NCBI RefSeq assembly: GCF_963966145.1
Contig: NC_091046.1
Span: forward strand, 46,438,001 to 46,502,000
Source: Tenebrio molitor
Taxonomy: Eukaryota > Arthropoda > Insecta > Coleoptera > Tenebrionidae
DNA length: 64,000 bases
Direction of reading: 5' to 3'
Made by a program: the position numbers and the translations under genes
Shown: positions 45,207-55,068 of the stretch, one piece after another
How positions within the stretch are numbered: the first letter of the stretch is position 1
Layout: every line of letters begins with the position of its first letter
Notes under the pieces: generated by a model
Told to the model about the DNA's origin: nothing
The model's input: the letters and a program-made list of their open reading frames with translations, nothing else
The model's database searches: none

Positions 45207-46057
45207 CTCGATCAAACTTAAAGAAAGGATTTGTCGTCTGGATTTGACGATGTTCGAGTGACTGTGTTATCTGCGACTTAGCAGTTTTATAAATGGTGTA
45301 TCTGGTCTTGCGCAGATTTTACAAAAAGATTAATTGGAAGTTATCGATCATCGATAAACACTGAACGTCTAAATTTTACTTAAAAATATTGATCATGAAA
45401 CAGAAATCATTAAAATCTCTTGTAATAACAAAATATAGCTAGCTAAAAGCGGCAAATGTCTTTTTTTTAAATAATGAGATCTTTTTGTTTTTAATTTTAA
45501 ATGATGGTTGAAGATTGTTTAAGATTTTTATAAAGTATCTTACCTAGTATATGTATGAATTCTAAAAAATTTCAAATTGTCAAAATGTCAAATTCTGACG
45601 AGTCGATCAAAAAATATATATATTATCGAACACCTCTTTATTATGAAGTAATAATAACGCCGATTTTGGATACATATATTATGAGGTCTATAAAACACTA
45701 GTGGACTTATGAACCCATAATTAAACTGTTTTTATAATTATAGTGCAGAAGCAGTTTTTTTGCAAAATAACAACCCCATGGCAACCAGTTCATAAGCTAC
45801 CAGCTTTTAACACTATAAAATTTTTAGATTTTTATTATACCTTAAAAACTATTTGAGAATGAGGTCTTGGATAAAACTACGAATTACACTGGTATCGTAA
45901 CAGCACTCAAGAAAAATTAGCCCACTCGAACAAGATCTCGTAGCTAAATATTTCTTTCGTGACTTATTTGCCTTATAAGACACTAGTATAATAAATAGCT
46001 ATCTTACATAACATTTCTTTACAGATTTAAATATCATTCAAAAAAATCACAACTCAC
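45207..46057. other. Upstream flank of OR-12
   Basis: Near-identical to 53,690-54,813 apart from a 270-base insertion in the right copy. The conserved upstream words of the left-half receptors are not recognisable here. No gene. Confidence 0.4.
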
Positions 46058-46310
46058 CCCCATCTCCACCTCATTTCGGAACCAACAGTACAATAAAATT
46101 TCTACAAACATGTAGGCCACGTGGACCAAAAGGGAATAACTTTCACTGTTTCCGGCTTCCATTTAATGACAAAACGACAGCTAGCACAATTTTCTCTTTT
46201 GAAAAATTTTCTTGTGAACTCACCGCTGTCACTGAAACATTGCCAAGGCCAAAGATGCCGAAGTGGTGAAAAACTGCCCCAAAGCCATCTTATTGAAAAA
46301 TTGATTGAAG
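46058..46310 (-). pseudogene. Odorant receptor pseudogene, exons 2-3 only (left copy)
   Basis: The exon 3 remnant (46,058-46,162) encodes NSESYSLLVHVAYMFVEILL followed by YCWFRNEVEMG and a good GTGAGT donor, but the acceptor AG is changed to AA. The exon 2 remnant (46,224-46,310) encodes NQFFNKMALGQFFTTSASLA and then ALAMFQ followed by an in-frame TGA. Exon 1 and intron 1 are absent: homology stops at the start of exon 2 and runs into sequence resembling receptor upstream regions. An almost identical copy is at 54,814-55,068, so the damage predates the duplication. Confidence 0.8.
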
Positions 46311-47640
46311 TGTAATTAATGTATCAATTATTAATTGTCCCGCTGCTTCTTCGCTTAATTTATCTTGGTGAGATGGGTGGATAATAAGCAGGTTCCATTA
46401 AATTAATGACTGGTTTAATCGTAAAAACTCAATAATTTTCCCTATTTTGGAGAAAACTATTTCTCGTGGCCGCCTCATCGGAAAAAGAGAACAAAAGAGT
46501 TGTTATAATTAATGAAAATTCTAATTGAAGGCTACAAACGACGAGAGACATTAATTAATAATAATTTTAATTTTTTTTCAAGATTATTTCAGTATGTTCA
46601 GGCAACAAGTCAAGGACACACATAATTGTGTGAGAGAGTAATGTAGCAAGTATTAAAGTAATTCGGTGGAAGAGGAAAGTAAAGATATTCTGTTTATTTA
46701 CTAATATGTTTATTTTAGGTTTATTTTTTTTTTAACAACGCAAGAGCAAAATTTCTTGGTGGGAGAAATTCAAGTTGGTGTAATTTAAATAAAGCACTAA
46801 TCATGCAACTGCATAACACAGTCAAAAAATGAACCTTGACAGACAAGAAATGCACGTGGAAAGAAGTACAATACATTGAGAAAGAGGAAATTGCGGGACA
46901 GATTGGAAAGTTATTTCATTGGTGTTTTTGATAGTTTCAATGGAAAGTGAATCGAAAAGAAATACATTTTCTTATGTTGGACCCTAATCCAAAAGGTTTT
47001 AATAAAAATATTGGATGCGCCGATAGCAATTTTAAATCAGTTATTTCTTAGCTTCGATCAGTTGGATGATCTGCACTGTATATTTTGGAAACATTTTTTT
47101 TGTAAATTATAGAGAACAAAATGTCACGAACTATGTACTACACTACCTGTAAATATTAATTAATTCAGATTACAAATAATTAATTGGAAAAATTCTTAAT
47201 GTATATGGAAATACATGTGAGTGAAATGTTTTCTGGATGTTGTCTTTTTTAATCTATTTTACCACACTTTGGAGAATATCGTTTTTTAAATTAAAACTGT
47301 GTATTTAGTATTTAAAAAATAAAATTAAACTTCTAATATTTAGTTACCGTTTGCTCTAGATCAAATATAGAAAAGCTGCTGCAGCGTCTAGATCTAGTTG
47401 CAACGAATTCAATGGTGAAAACTGTATTATTAATTTTCTTCAGTAAATGTAACAATATGTCCGTAATCTTTTGTATTAAATTAATTTAAAAAAAAGCGCT
47501 TAATAAAGCCTCTAGCAGTAGTCGAGAAAAGTGTATTTTTATATTTTGTAAAAATGGTGGAGGCGCTGGGATTTTTAAAATGTAATAATTATGACATTCG
47601 TATCTGCATTATTATTTCATGTGAGCAAATATAAAATAGT
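46311..47640. other. Non-coding part of left duplication copy
   Basis: Aligns with 55,069-56,430 throughout. TTAATGACTGG and ATAATTTTCCC near the left end recall receptor upstream DNA. The core motif AATGGTGGAGGCGCTGGG is at 47,553, and a degenerate one is near 47,010. No gene. Confidence 0.4.
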
Positions 47641-48010
47641 TATTTTTGCAACAAGTGAGTAAAGTAATACTTTTTTTGACGAGAAGGAAAATTTGCCGCA
47701 CGAGCACAGCGAGTGCCCAAATCCGCCGAGTAAAAAAAAGATACTTTATTAACGAGTTGCATACAACATGTTTTTGGCGCCGGTAAGTTTAGATAACAAT
47801 TTTTTCGACACTCAAAATTTGAAAATTTTTTCCTATGTGAACCTGTGGACCTTTAAAACGCTTGTTTTACTACCAAAAAAATCGCAATTTACATACGAAC
47901 TCGTTAAAAAAACTTCTAATTATGAATGAAAAATTTTATAATTGCGTTAAAAAGGACACGCTACGGCATTTTTTTAACGCAAAATGTGTGCAAAAATGAA
48001 CCACTATGGC
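47641..48010. repeat. Repeat R, copy 1
   Basis: TGCAACAAGTGAGTAAAGTA and TACTTTATTAACGAGTTGCA form the arms of an inner palindrome around TTTGCCGCACGAGCACAGCG. A tail of TTTTTTTAACGC words follows. Other copies are at 51,830-52,290 and 56,430-56,880. The middle copy is present only in the right-hand block and absent from the equivalent place at 43.88 kb, so the element has moved. Confidence 0.6.
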
Positions 48011-48299
48011 ACTTTTTTTAACGCTTCTTGACCGATTCAAAAATCACATATTTTATGAACGCAATCATAGTAATTATTTATCACAAATCGGTCCAGATTG
48101 AAACTTTTCTAAAATTGTTATTCAGAGAATTTTTCATTGGGGATTATATTACAAGAATTTTTGGGCATTCTTAGGCAATTGGGTTTTTTCTTGTCATTGG
48201 CTAAAACATTTTTTCACAAAAATTAGAGCATTGCAGGTTTATATTAATTTTACAAAAAATTATCCTCTCAAATAATTACTTGACGTGCGATTTTCTTGT

Positions 48300-49075
48300 A
48301 CAATCTCCCACGTGCGTGTGGATCGGTTTCCATAAATTTTTCCTCATTTTTTAATCATACGTTGTTCTTGTTCGGAAATAAAGTACTACTCTGCGACTCG
48401 TGCTTATTTTCATAACAACAAAAGCATTCGTAAGCTCGCAAAAATTTTCCGAAGTCATTAACTTCTTACTCCATGTGTATAGTGCCCACAATTTGAAGTA
48501 GAATCTTTAGCTATTGAAGTCATTGCAGCCATTGCCTCAGTTGTTCTTAACAAATCTTTACGTTTCGTTTTCTTGTTGTGCCTTTAACCGGTGCATTCTA
48601 AATAAAATAAACAAACTCTTTTTGATTTTAGTTTCTTCTTACATTTTTATCTGTTGTCTGAAGCAACTCTCTTTATTTCTTTTTGTTGTCCCAGCCATTT
48701 AAACTTTTACCATTTTTCTTTCCCACTTTGTCGACTTCTTTTACCTTCGATTTTTCTTTTTTACTCAGCTTTTTCATTCTTACCTGCCTGACAATCAAGC
48801 CTTCGATTTGTCGCCACATTACATTCACGCTTTTCACAAAACTAGAACCACCCAAATACCTTCCTCTGTTTTTGTCCATCTCTTCGCTTCACTTGCTCCT
48901 TCACCCAATTCTGACTGACAACCGTACCTTTGCTTCTTTTTCAATCCCCAAATCCGGCAAACCGACCCATTACGCAACTCTCCTCTCCTTCCTGTCCAAT
49001 CCGCAGCGCTTCATTTTTTACCGCTCTTCTTTTTCTTGCGCGCCGATCCCGACTAAGACGTCTCACAATTAAAAG
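48300..49075. other. Pyrimidine-rich segment with unassigned open frame
   Basis: The plus frame 48,683-49,072 (129 codons) has the counterpart 57,496-57,918 (140 codons) in the duplicate. Their N-terminal halves differ by frameshift while the last 90 or so residues agree. This suggests sequence similarity rather than a maintained protein. The strand-opposite frame (48,673-48,879) is lysine-rich. Origin unknown; possibly the tail of a transposon. Confidence 0.3.
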
Positions 49076-49329
49076 TTATTTGGTCATACTTTAAACATTT
49101 ACTGTCAGCATTATTAGGATAAAACCGTATGACCGCAAGTCTGAAATCTGCATTTAAATATTTCATAGAAATAGAAAGGAGAAAGTGTTACGAATACTTT
49201 TAAATATAAATAAGGATTTATTACGTTCCGTCTAGGTCAAATTTAAAAACTGTACTTGTTTGATCTAATTGCAGAATGCAAAACAGTTCTCGACGTTATC
49301 CTTAATAACAGTGAAGGAATAGTTATTTA

Positions 49330-49620
49330 CATTACATATGCGGTAGGCTATATTTTACAGCTAGAGGTTTTTAGATTGAAACGCGACCGCGCAGCGGGAG
49401 TGTTTTAACTAAAACCGAGCGATGTAAAATGCCTACCGCATTAATCTTTTTGGCCGACGGCCCATTACTTGTTTTCTCAAATTTGAAATTTGTTATTTTA
49501 CACACTCCGTGCGGTAAAATTACAGATAGTTTGGTTAGTGTGTAAAAATCAAGATACCCTAGCTGTTCACAATGTGTAAACATGTCATTTAGAGTTGAGG
49601 AGGTCAAAAAATGCATTTTT
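49330..49620. repeat. Insertion with GCGGTAGGC / GCCTACCGC arms
   Basis: Absent from the older copy at 41.4 kb, present here and at 58,190-58,640. TATGCGGTAGGCTATATTTT is mirrored by AAAATGCCTACCGCATTAAT. A second pair, AAACGCGACCGCGCAGCGGG, lies inside. The right-hand copy has an extra 250 bases inserted near 58,360. Confidence 0.5.
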
Positions 49621-50530
49621 ATATTTGGTGAAAATGGTGGAGGCGCTAGGAATTATTTTAAATTAAAATAGCAATAATTCCGTTATTCATCGAATGCGAT
49701 AAACTGTATCTCCAGTACTGCATAGTAGTAAATAATATAAAAAGAATAAGAATGCATTTTTAATTTTCGCAAAATCGGTGGAGGTGCCAGGTATTTTTTT
49801 AACATAACCATTATTATTATTTTTTTACTGCCTATAAGAAAGCTAATCTGAAAAGTGTGTTTCATAGACTGAAGTGTGATGAATCTAGTGCAAAGAATTC
49901 CATGAAGGTAGCGCCAATAGCAGAATTACGAGAAGTGTCTTATAAGTTTCGAAAAATGAGTGGATCGCCGGGATTTTTTTTTAGATAGTTATTTTGTTAT
50001 TTATGTGACGCAGTTAGTAAATTAATCTTTACAGGCGAGCTGAAAGTTGTGGGACGAACGACCAAGAAGCGAGTCTCCATAATCCAGTGAGCCCAGTAAA
50101 AATGAATTGCTAAGCGAGTTGCATACAAACTTTTATTTCCACCTTCAATTTTTTAACATCATTTTTTAATTACTATTTATGTTTATAAAAAGATGATATT
50201 TTTTAATGAAAGGCGATAGATTTGCCAGTACTTAAAAAACAGAATGAAAGAGATTCTGACAGTGTCCTTAAATATACTGAATGTCTTTCACTTTTGGTTA
50301 ATCATCCAGCGCTTTTGGAAATTCTGATAACAAGTTTGATGCTTCGAAACCATGTCCAATTAATTTTCAATGTATGATAGATAAACAAGTTTGGCTTAGT
50401 TTGCTGGAACCGCAGAACAGTTCCTGCACAATTAATTAATTCAGTATTTTTATTTTTATAGTGTCTCAAACATGAACACACCAAATCCGCTAATGTTAAA
50501 AAATATTCTAGCTGACATTTAAAGCTGGCC
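49621..50530. repeat. Core-motif repeat units, left duplicate
   Basis: Core motifs are at 49,633, 49,774 and about 49,965 (GAGTGGATCGCCGGG). 49,621-50,130 matches 58,650-58,768 plus 63,182-63,577, with the latter pair split by transposons. From 50,200 the sequence instead matches 43,800-44,160. No gene. Confidence 0.5.
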
Positions 50531-50671
50531 AAGAATGGTGGAGGCGCCGGGTCAAAACTCAAAATATTTTTCAATGATTCTGTCAATTTCACTGCTCCTC
50601 TTTAATCTGTTGCTATGTTTTGTAATCGTGTAGTAAATATTGTAGTCAATTTAGATATATTGTTGATTCAC

Positions 50672-50776
50672 CCTTGCTTCGACCTCTTGTCCGAACCAAC
50701 AGTACTGAAAAGTTTCCACACAAGCTCCGCTCACGTAGCTCATAAGAGGAAAGCATTCAATGCTCAACGGTTCCAC
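50672..50776 (-). pseudogene. Isolated receptor exon 3 (OR-12/13 type)
   Basis: Thirty-five intact codons, VEPLSIECFPLMSYVSGACV then ETFQYCWFGQEVEAR, with the acceptor CAG kept and the donor changed to GTGAAT. Immediately upstream on the gene strand the sequence breaks into a MITE fragment (50,803), so exons 1 and 2 are gone. A core motif lies at 50,533, as at OR-12 and OR-13. Relic of a third copy. Confidence 0.8.
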
Positions 50777-50802
50777 CTGAATTTCATTGAATTCTCGTCA
50801 CA

Positions 50803-50990
50803 ATTATTTTCCAGCGGAGTTTTGTGAAATTTAAAGTGCAGATATTTTAGACGGTGAAGAATAAAATCCCATTAATGCAATCACCCAAGTCTTAAAACCG
50901 TAATTTTTACATGCCTTTTGAAAATGTTGAATCAATAACGATTTCATAAAAAACCGAGATATTAGGCTCAAAAGTCTTAGCTGAGACAGC
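50803..50990. mobile_element. MITE fragment at the duplication junction
   Basis: CCAGCGGAGTTTTGTGAAAT begins within the MITE body, and CTTAGCTGAGACAGC ends it. Similar to 42,985-43,076 plus part of 42,050-42,170. It joins the exon 3 relic to the right duplication copy, so it may mark the recombination site. Confidence 0.6.
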
Positions 50991-52648
50991 TAAGAGAAGA
51001 CAGAAAGTAAAACTGCATTTTTAATTTTCGCAAAATTGGTGGAGGCGCCAGGTAATTTCTTATCATAAAAATTACTATAACTCCTTTACCACTTATGATA
51101 GGTCTAATCTGAAAAGTGGGTTTCATAGAGTGAAGTGTTATGAATCTGCAGAACTGCAGAAAACTCCATGAATGCCATGAATGAGTGCCAAGAGCCGAAT
51201 CATGGAAAATGTCTACTTATATGTTTTTGAAAAATGATTGGATCGCTGGTATTTTTTTATAAAATTAAGATCCCGGGTTTTCAGAATTACTTATGATGAA
51301 TCTAATGCAAGAAACTATCACGCTATAGTAGTAATCGAAGAAACTATTTTAAAAAATGGTGGAGGCACCGAAGTGATTTTTTTAAAGACGACATGCATTG
51401 CACCGCTGCAGAATTGACGTAGATTACGGCAAACTTTATAGAAAATTGAAGATCTAATCGCATCATACTCACCGGCTGTGCATGATTTACATATTGTTGC
51501 CTTAAAATTTGAAAATTGTAATTTTAGTGTAACTGTAGGAAAAAAATAAATGAGTTCATGTCCGATTTTTCATTTGTCATCCACTAAATAGATAAAATAC
51601 TCTACGAGTATATCATTTAGAGTAGAAGGTCTGTTTGTGCTTCGCCCAGTTAGCGACTTCGACTTCGTCTCAGTCTTTGATCTTTTAGACTTAGCACAAA
51701 AAGACTCACTTCTACTCTTTATGATATAATCTGCTATTATTGAGGGTATCCATAGATTTGCCAGTTGACATTTTCAATCCTTGTATTCAAAAAACTAAAT
51801 TAAAGACATTCTGAGAGCGTCATTAATAGTAATTTATGCAACAAGAGAGTAAAGTAATACTTTTTTTACAAGAAGGAAAATTTGCCGCACGAGCGCAGTG
51901 AGTGCGTAAATCCGCCGAGTAAAAAAACGATACTTTACTAACGAGTTGCATACAAAAATTTTTTGGCGCGCCGGTAAGTTTAGATAACAATTTTTTCGAC
52001 ACTCCCAAAATTTGAAAATTTTCCCTGTGTGAACCCGTGGCCCACTCATGCTAAAAAAAATCCCAATTTACATACGAACTCGTTAAAAAAACTACTAATT
52101 ATGAATGAAAAATTTTACAATTGCTTTAAAAAATGACACGCTACGGCACTTTTTTTAACGCAAAATGCGTGTAAAAATGAACCGCTATGGCAATTTTTTT
52201 AACGCTTCTTGTCCGATTCAAAAATCACAGATTTTATAAACGCAAGTGAATGAAAAAAACTTTTTTTGACGGACGTTAAAAAATATATTGAATGTCCTCA
52301 TTTTTGGTTAATCATTCTTATTCTAGAGCACAGTCGAGTGATTTTGGAAATTATAATAATAACTTTGTTGTCCGATAATTTTTCGATGTAATTAACAGGT
52401 TTGGCTTAATTGTTGGAACCGTAGAACAGTTTCGGCACAATTAATTTGTTCAGTATTTTTATTTTTCTAATCACCAAATTCGCTAAAATATTAGAAAATA
52501 TACTTAGTTGACATTTAAACCTGGTTAAGAATGGTGGAGGCGCCGGGTTGCACTCAAAATATTTTCAATGATTCTATCAATTTTGCTGCCTCTTTTTAAG
52601 GTTTTGATATTTTGTAATTATGTCGATCTAGAAATGGTGTTGACTCAC
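50991..52648. repeat. Right copy of duplicated non-coding block
   Basis: Matches 43,080-44,165. Core motifs are at 51,034, about 51,237, 51,356 and 52,530. The hairpin repeat is at 51,608-51,722. Repeat R (51,830-52,290) interrupts it relative to the left copy. No gene. Confidence 0.5.
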
Positions 52649-53689
52649 CCTTGCTTCGACCTCTTGTCCAAACCAACAGTACTGTAAAGTTTCGACACAA
52701 GCTCCGCTCACGTAGTTCATAATAGAAAACCATTCAAGACTCAGCGGTTCCCCCTGAATTTCGTTAAATGACCGTCACAATAAATAACGTATTTTTAGCA
52801 TTAATTTTAACTCACCAGAGTCATTTGGAACAAAGCTAGACTCAAAGTCAGCGAACTGGCAACGAATTGCCCCAAGACAATCTCATTGAAGAAAGTGTTA
52901 CACTCTTTGGCAAATCTAAAACTGTCTCATTCTTAAATCGAACTGGTTTGAGTGTTCCTCGTACCTAACGATTTTCTTGTGGTGTTCAATACAATCGACT
53001 AGTTTTTTATTGAACTCTCCGTCTCCACAATTTCTAAGACTTCTTATGTTATCACTTAAGATGATACATTGGGTACAAATGTACACCATGAGAGCAGCAA
53101 TGAACATGTCCATGTTCACAGTCACAATACCCGAAATCCAAACACAGATCACTTGATGGAGATAAGTGATTTGGTAAAATGGTGTTTTCTTGTAGTCGTA
53201 CGGGTACCAAGCGGGAAACGGCAATCTGTAGTTTTTCACGGTACCATCGAGAATCGGAAAAATAGTGCGAAAAACTACGATGCAGAGCACCGGAACACAG
53301 AACATGAAATACATTATCTTCCACGCTTTAAACAACGGTCGAACCATGGCCAATTGTTGGTTATTTTTGGGTTGAAGCTCTTCACTTTCAATTTGCAACA
53401 TCAACTGGTGCAGTATCCCGCTTTTGCGTATGAAGATCAGCATTTTGACACATGTCAACAGTTTTGAGAACATCGAGAAAATTATGGTGGTGAGAGTTTG
53501 GAGGTTGCGGTACGCTGTGAGGACGTTTGCCGTTTGAAAAAAAAGATGACTGTTGTAGAAGAGAAAGACGAAAATCATATAGAATGTGTAGTTGTTCAGT
53601 TTGTACAGCTCAGCGCCAGGCCAAAGTCCTACCAGTCTCAGGAACCAGATGTTCACACTTAATGCTGATTTCCACTTGAATTTTTGCAT
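52649..53689 (-). CDS. OR-13: odorant receptor, exons 1-3
   Basis: Exon 1 52,965-53,689, exon 2 52,816-52,915 and exon 3 52,649-52,753 give 310 codons; introns are 49 and 62 bases. The start MQKFKWKSALSVNIWFLRLV is at 53,689. Relative to OR-12 about a dozen of 241 exon 1 residues differ (for example LHQ for LQR, ICTQC for ICIQC, NIRSLRNC for NMRNLKNC), so the copies are about 95% identical. The first junction makes arginine rather than lysine. The first codon of exon 3 is GGG (glycine) instead of GTG, the only replacement I see there. Splice sites are intact. As with its twin, no TM7 exon was identified. Confidence 0.9.
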
Positions 53690-54054
53690 CTCGATCAAAC
53701 TTAAAGAAAGGATTTGTCGTCTGGATTTGACGATGTTCGAGTGACTGTGTTATCTCCGACTTAACAGTTTTATAAATGGTGTATCTGGTCTTGCGCAGAT
53801 TTTAGAAAAAGATTAATTGGAAGTTATCGATCATCGATAAACACTGAACGTCTAAATTTTACGAAAAAATATTGATCTTGAAACAGGAATCATTTCAAAT
53901 CTCCTGGAATAACAAAATATAACTAACTAAAAGCGGCTAATGTCTTCTTTTTTTTAAATAATGATCTCTTTTTATTTTTAATTTTAAATGATGCTTGAAG
54001 ATTGTTTAAGATTTTTATTAAGTATCTTAGTACCTAGTATATGAATTCTAAAAC

Positions 54055-54325
54055 ATTTCTGAGCTAAGAAACCGTTTTGTTATTGTTGAAACAAGCACGA
54101 GTTGCAGACGAGCAATAACAAAATCATGAGTGACAGACGAGAAAAAAAATCTTTTTTCGTTAAGATAATGAAGAGACTAAATCATTTGAAATAATAGTAG
54201 TTTATTTAACCAGTCTCTAAATTAGGCTTTTTTGGCATGAGTAAGCCACAAAGACTTCAAATCGCTTAAAATCTTTAAAATTAGCTTGATGATTCCTTTT
54301 GACAAGTTCACACAGGAGAACATTG
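54055..54325. repeat. Insertion private to the right duplication copy
   Basis: The left copy reads straight through near 45,565. Here about 270 bases intervene, with CA-GTTTTGTTATTGTTGAAA and GAGCAATAACAAAATCATG forming inverted words. Probably a small element; ends not certain. Confidence 0.45.
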
Positions 54326-54813
54326 TCAAATTCTGACAGAGGCAAAAAAAAATATATAATATATTATCCAACACCTGTTTATTATGAAGTAATAATAATG
54401 CTGATTTTGAATACATCAATTATGAGGTCTATAAAACACTAGTGGACTTATGAACCCATAATTAAACTGTTTTTATAATTATAGTGCAGAAGCAGTTTTT
54501 TTTTTTGCAAAATAACAACCCCATGGCGACCAGTTCATGGGCTACCAGCTTTTACGCTTTAACGCTATAAAATTTTTAGATTTTTATGATACATACTTTA
54601 AAAACTATTTGAGAATGAGGTCTTGGATAAAACTATGTATTACACTCGTACCTTAACAGCACTCAAGAAAAATTAGCCCACTCGAGCAAGCTCTCGTGGC
54701 TAAACATTTCTTTCGTGACTTATTTGCCTTATAAGATATTAGTAAAATAAATAGCTATTTTACATAACATTTCTTTACGGATTTAAATATCATTCAAAAA
54801 AATTACAACTCAC

Positions 54814-55068
54814 CCCCATCTCCACCTCATTTCCGAACCAACAGTACAATAAGATTTCTATAAGCATGTAGGCCACGTGGACCAAAAGGGAATAACTTTC
54901 GCTACTTCCGGCTTCCATTTAATGACAAAACGACAGCTAGCACGATTTTCTCTTTTGAAAAATTTTCTTGTGAACTCACCGCTGTCACTGAAACATTGCA
55001 AAGGCCAAAGATGCCGAAGTGGTGAAAAACTGCCCCAAAGCCATCTTATTGAAAAATTGATTGAAGTG
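54814..55068 (-). pseudogene. Odorant receptor pseudogene, exons 2-3 only (right copy)
   Basis: Duplicate of 46,058-46,310. The exon 3 remnant is 54,814-54,918 and the exon 2 remnant 54,980-55,068. It has the same AA acceptor and the same in-frame TGA after ALAMFQ, with a few base changes (FGNEVEMG restored from FRNEVEMG). Exon 1 is absent here as well. Confidence 0.8.

Noticed and set aside
49683..49865. Minus-strand frames reading ...YLAPPPILRKLK through the core motif
   Set aside because: Changes between copies fall in first and second codon positions and some copies are frameshifted, so the peptide is not maintained.
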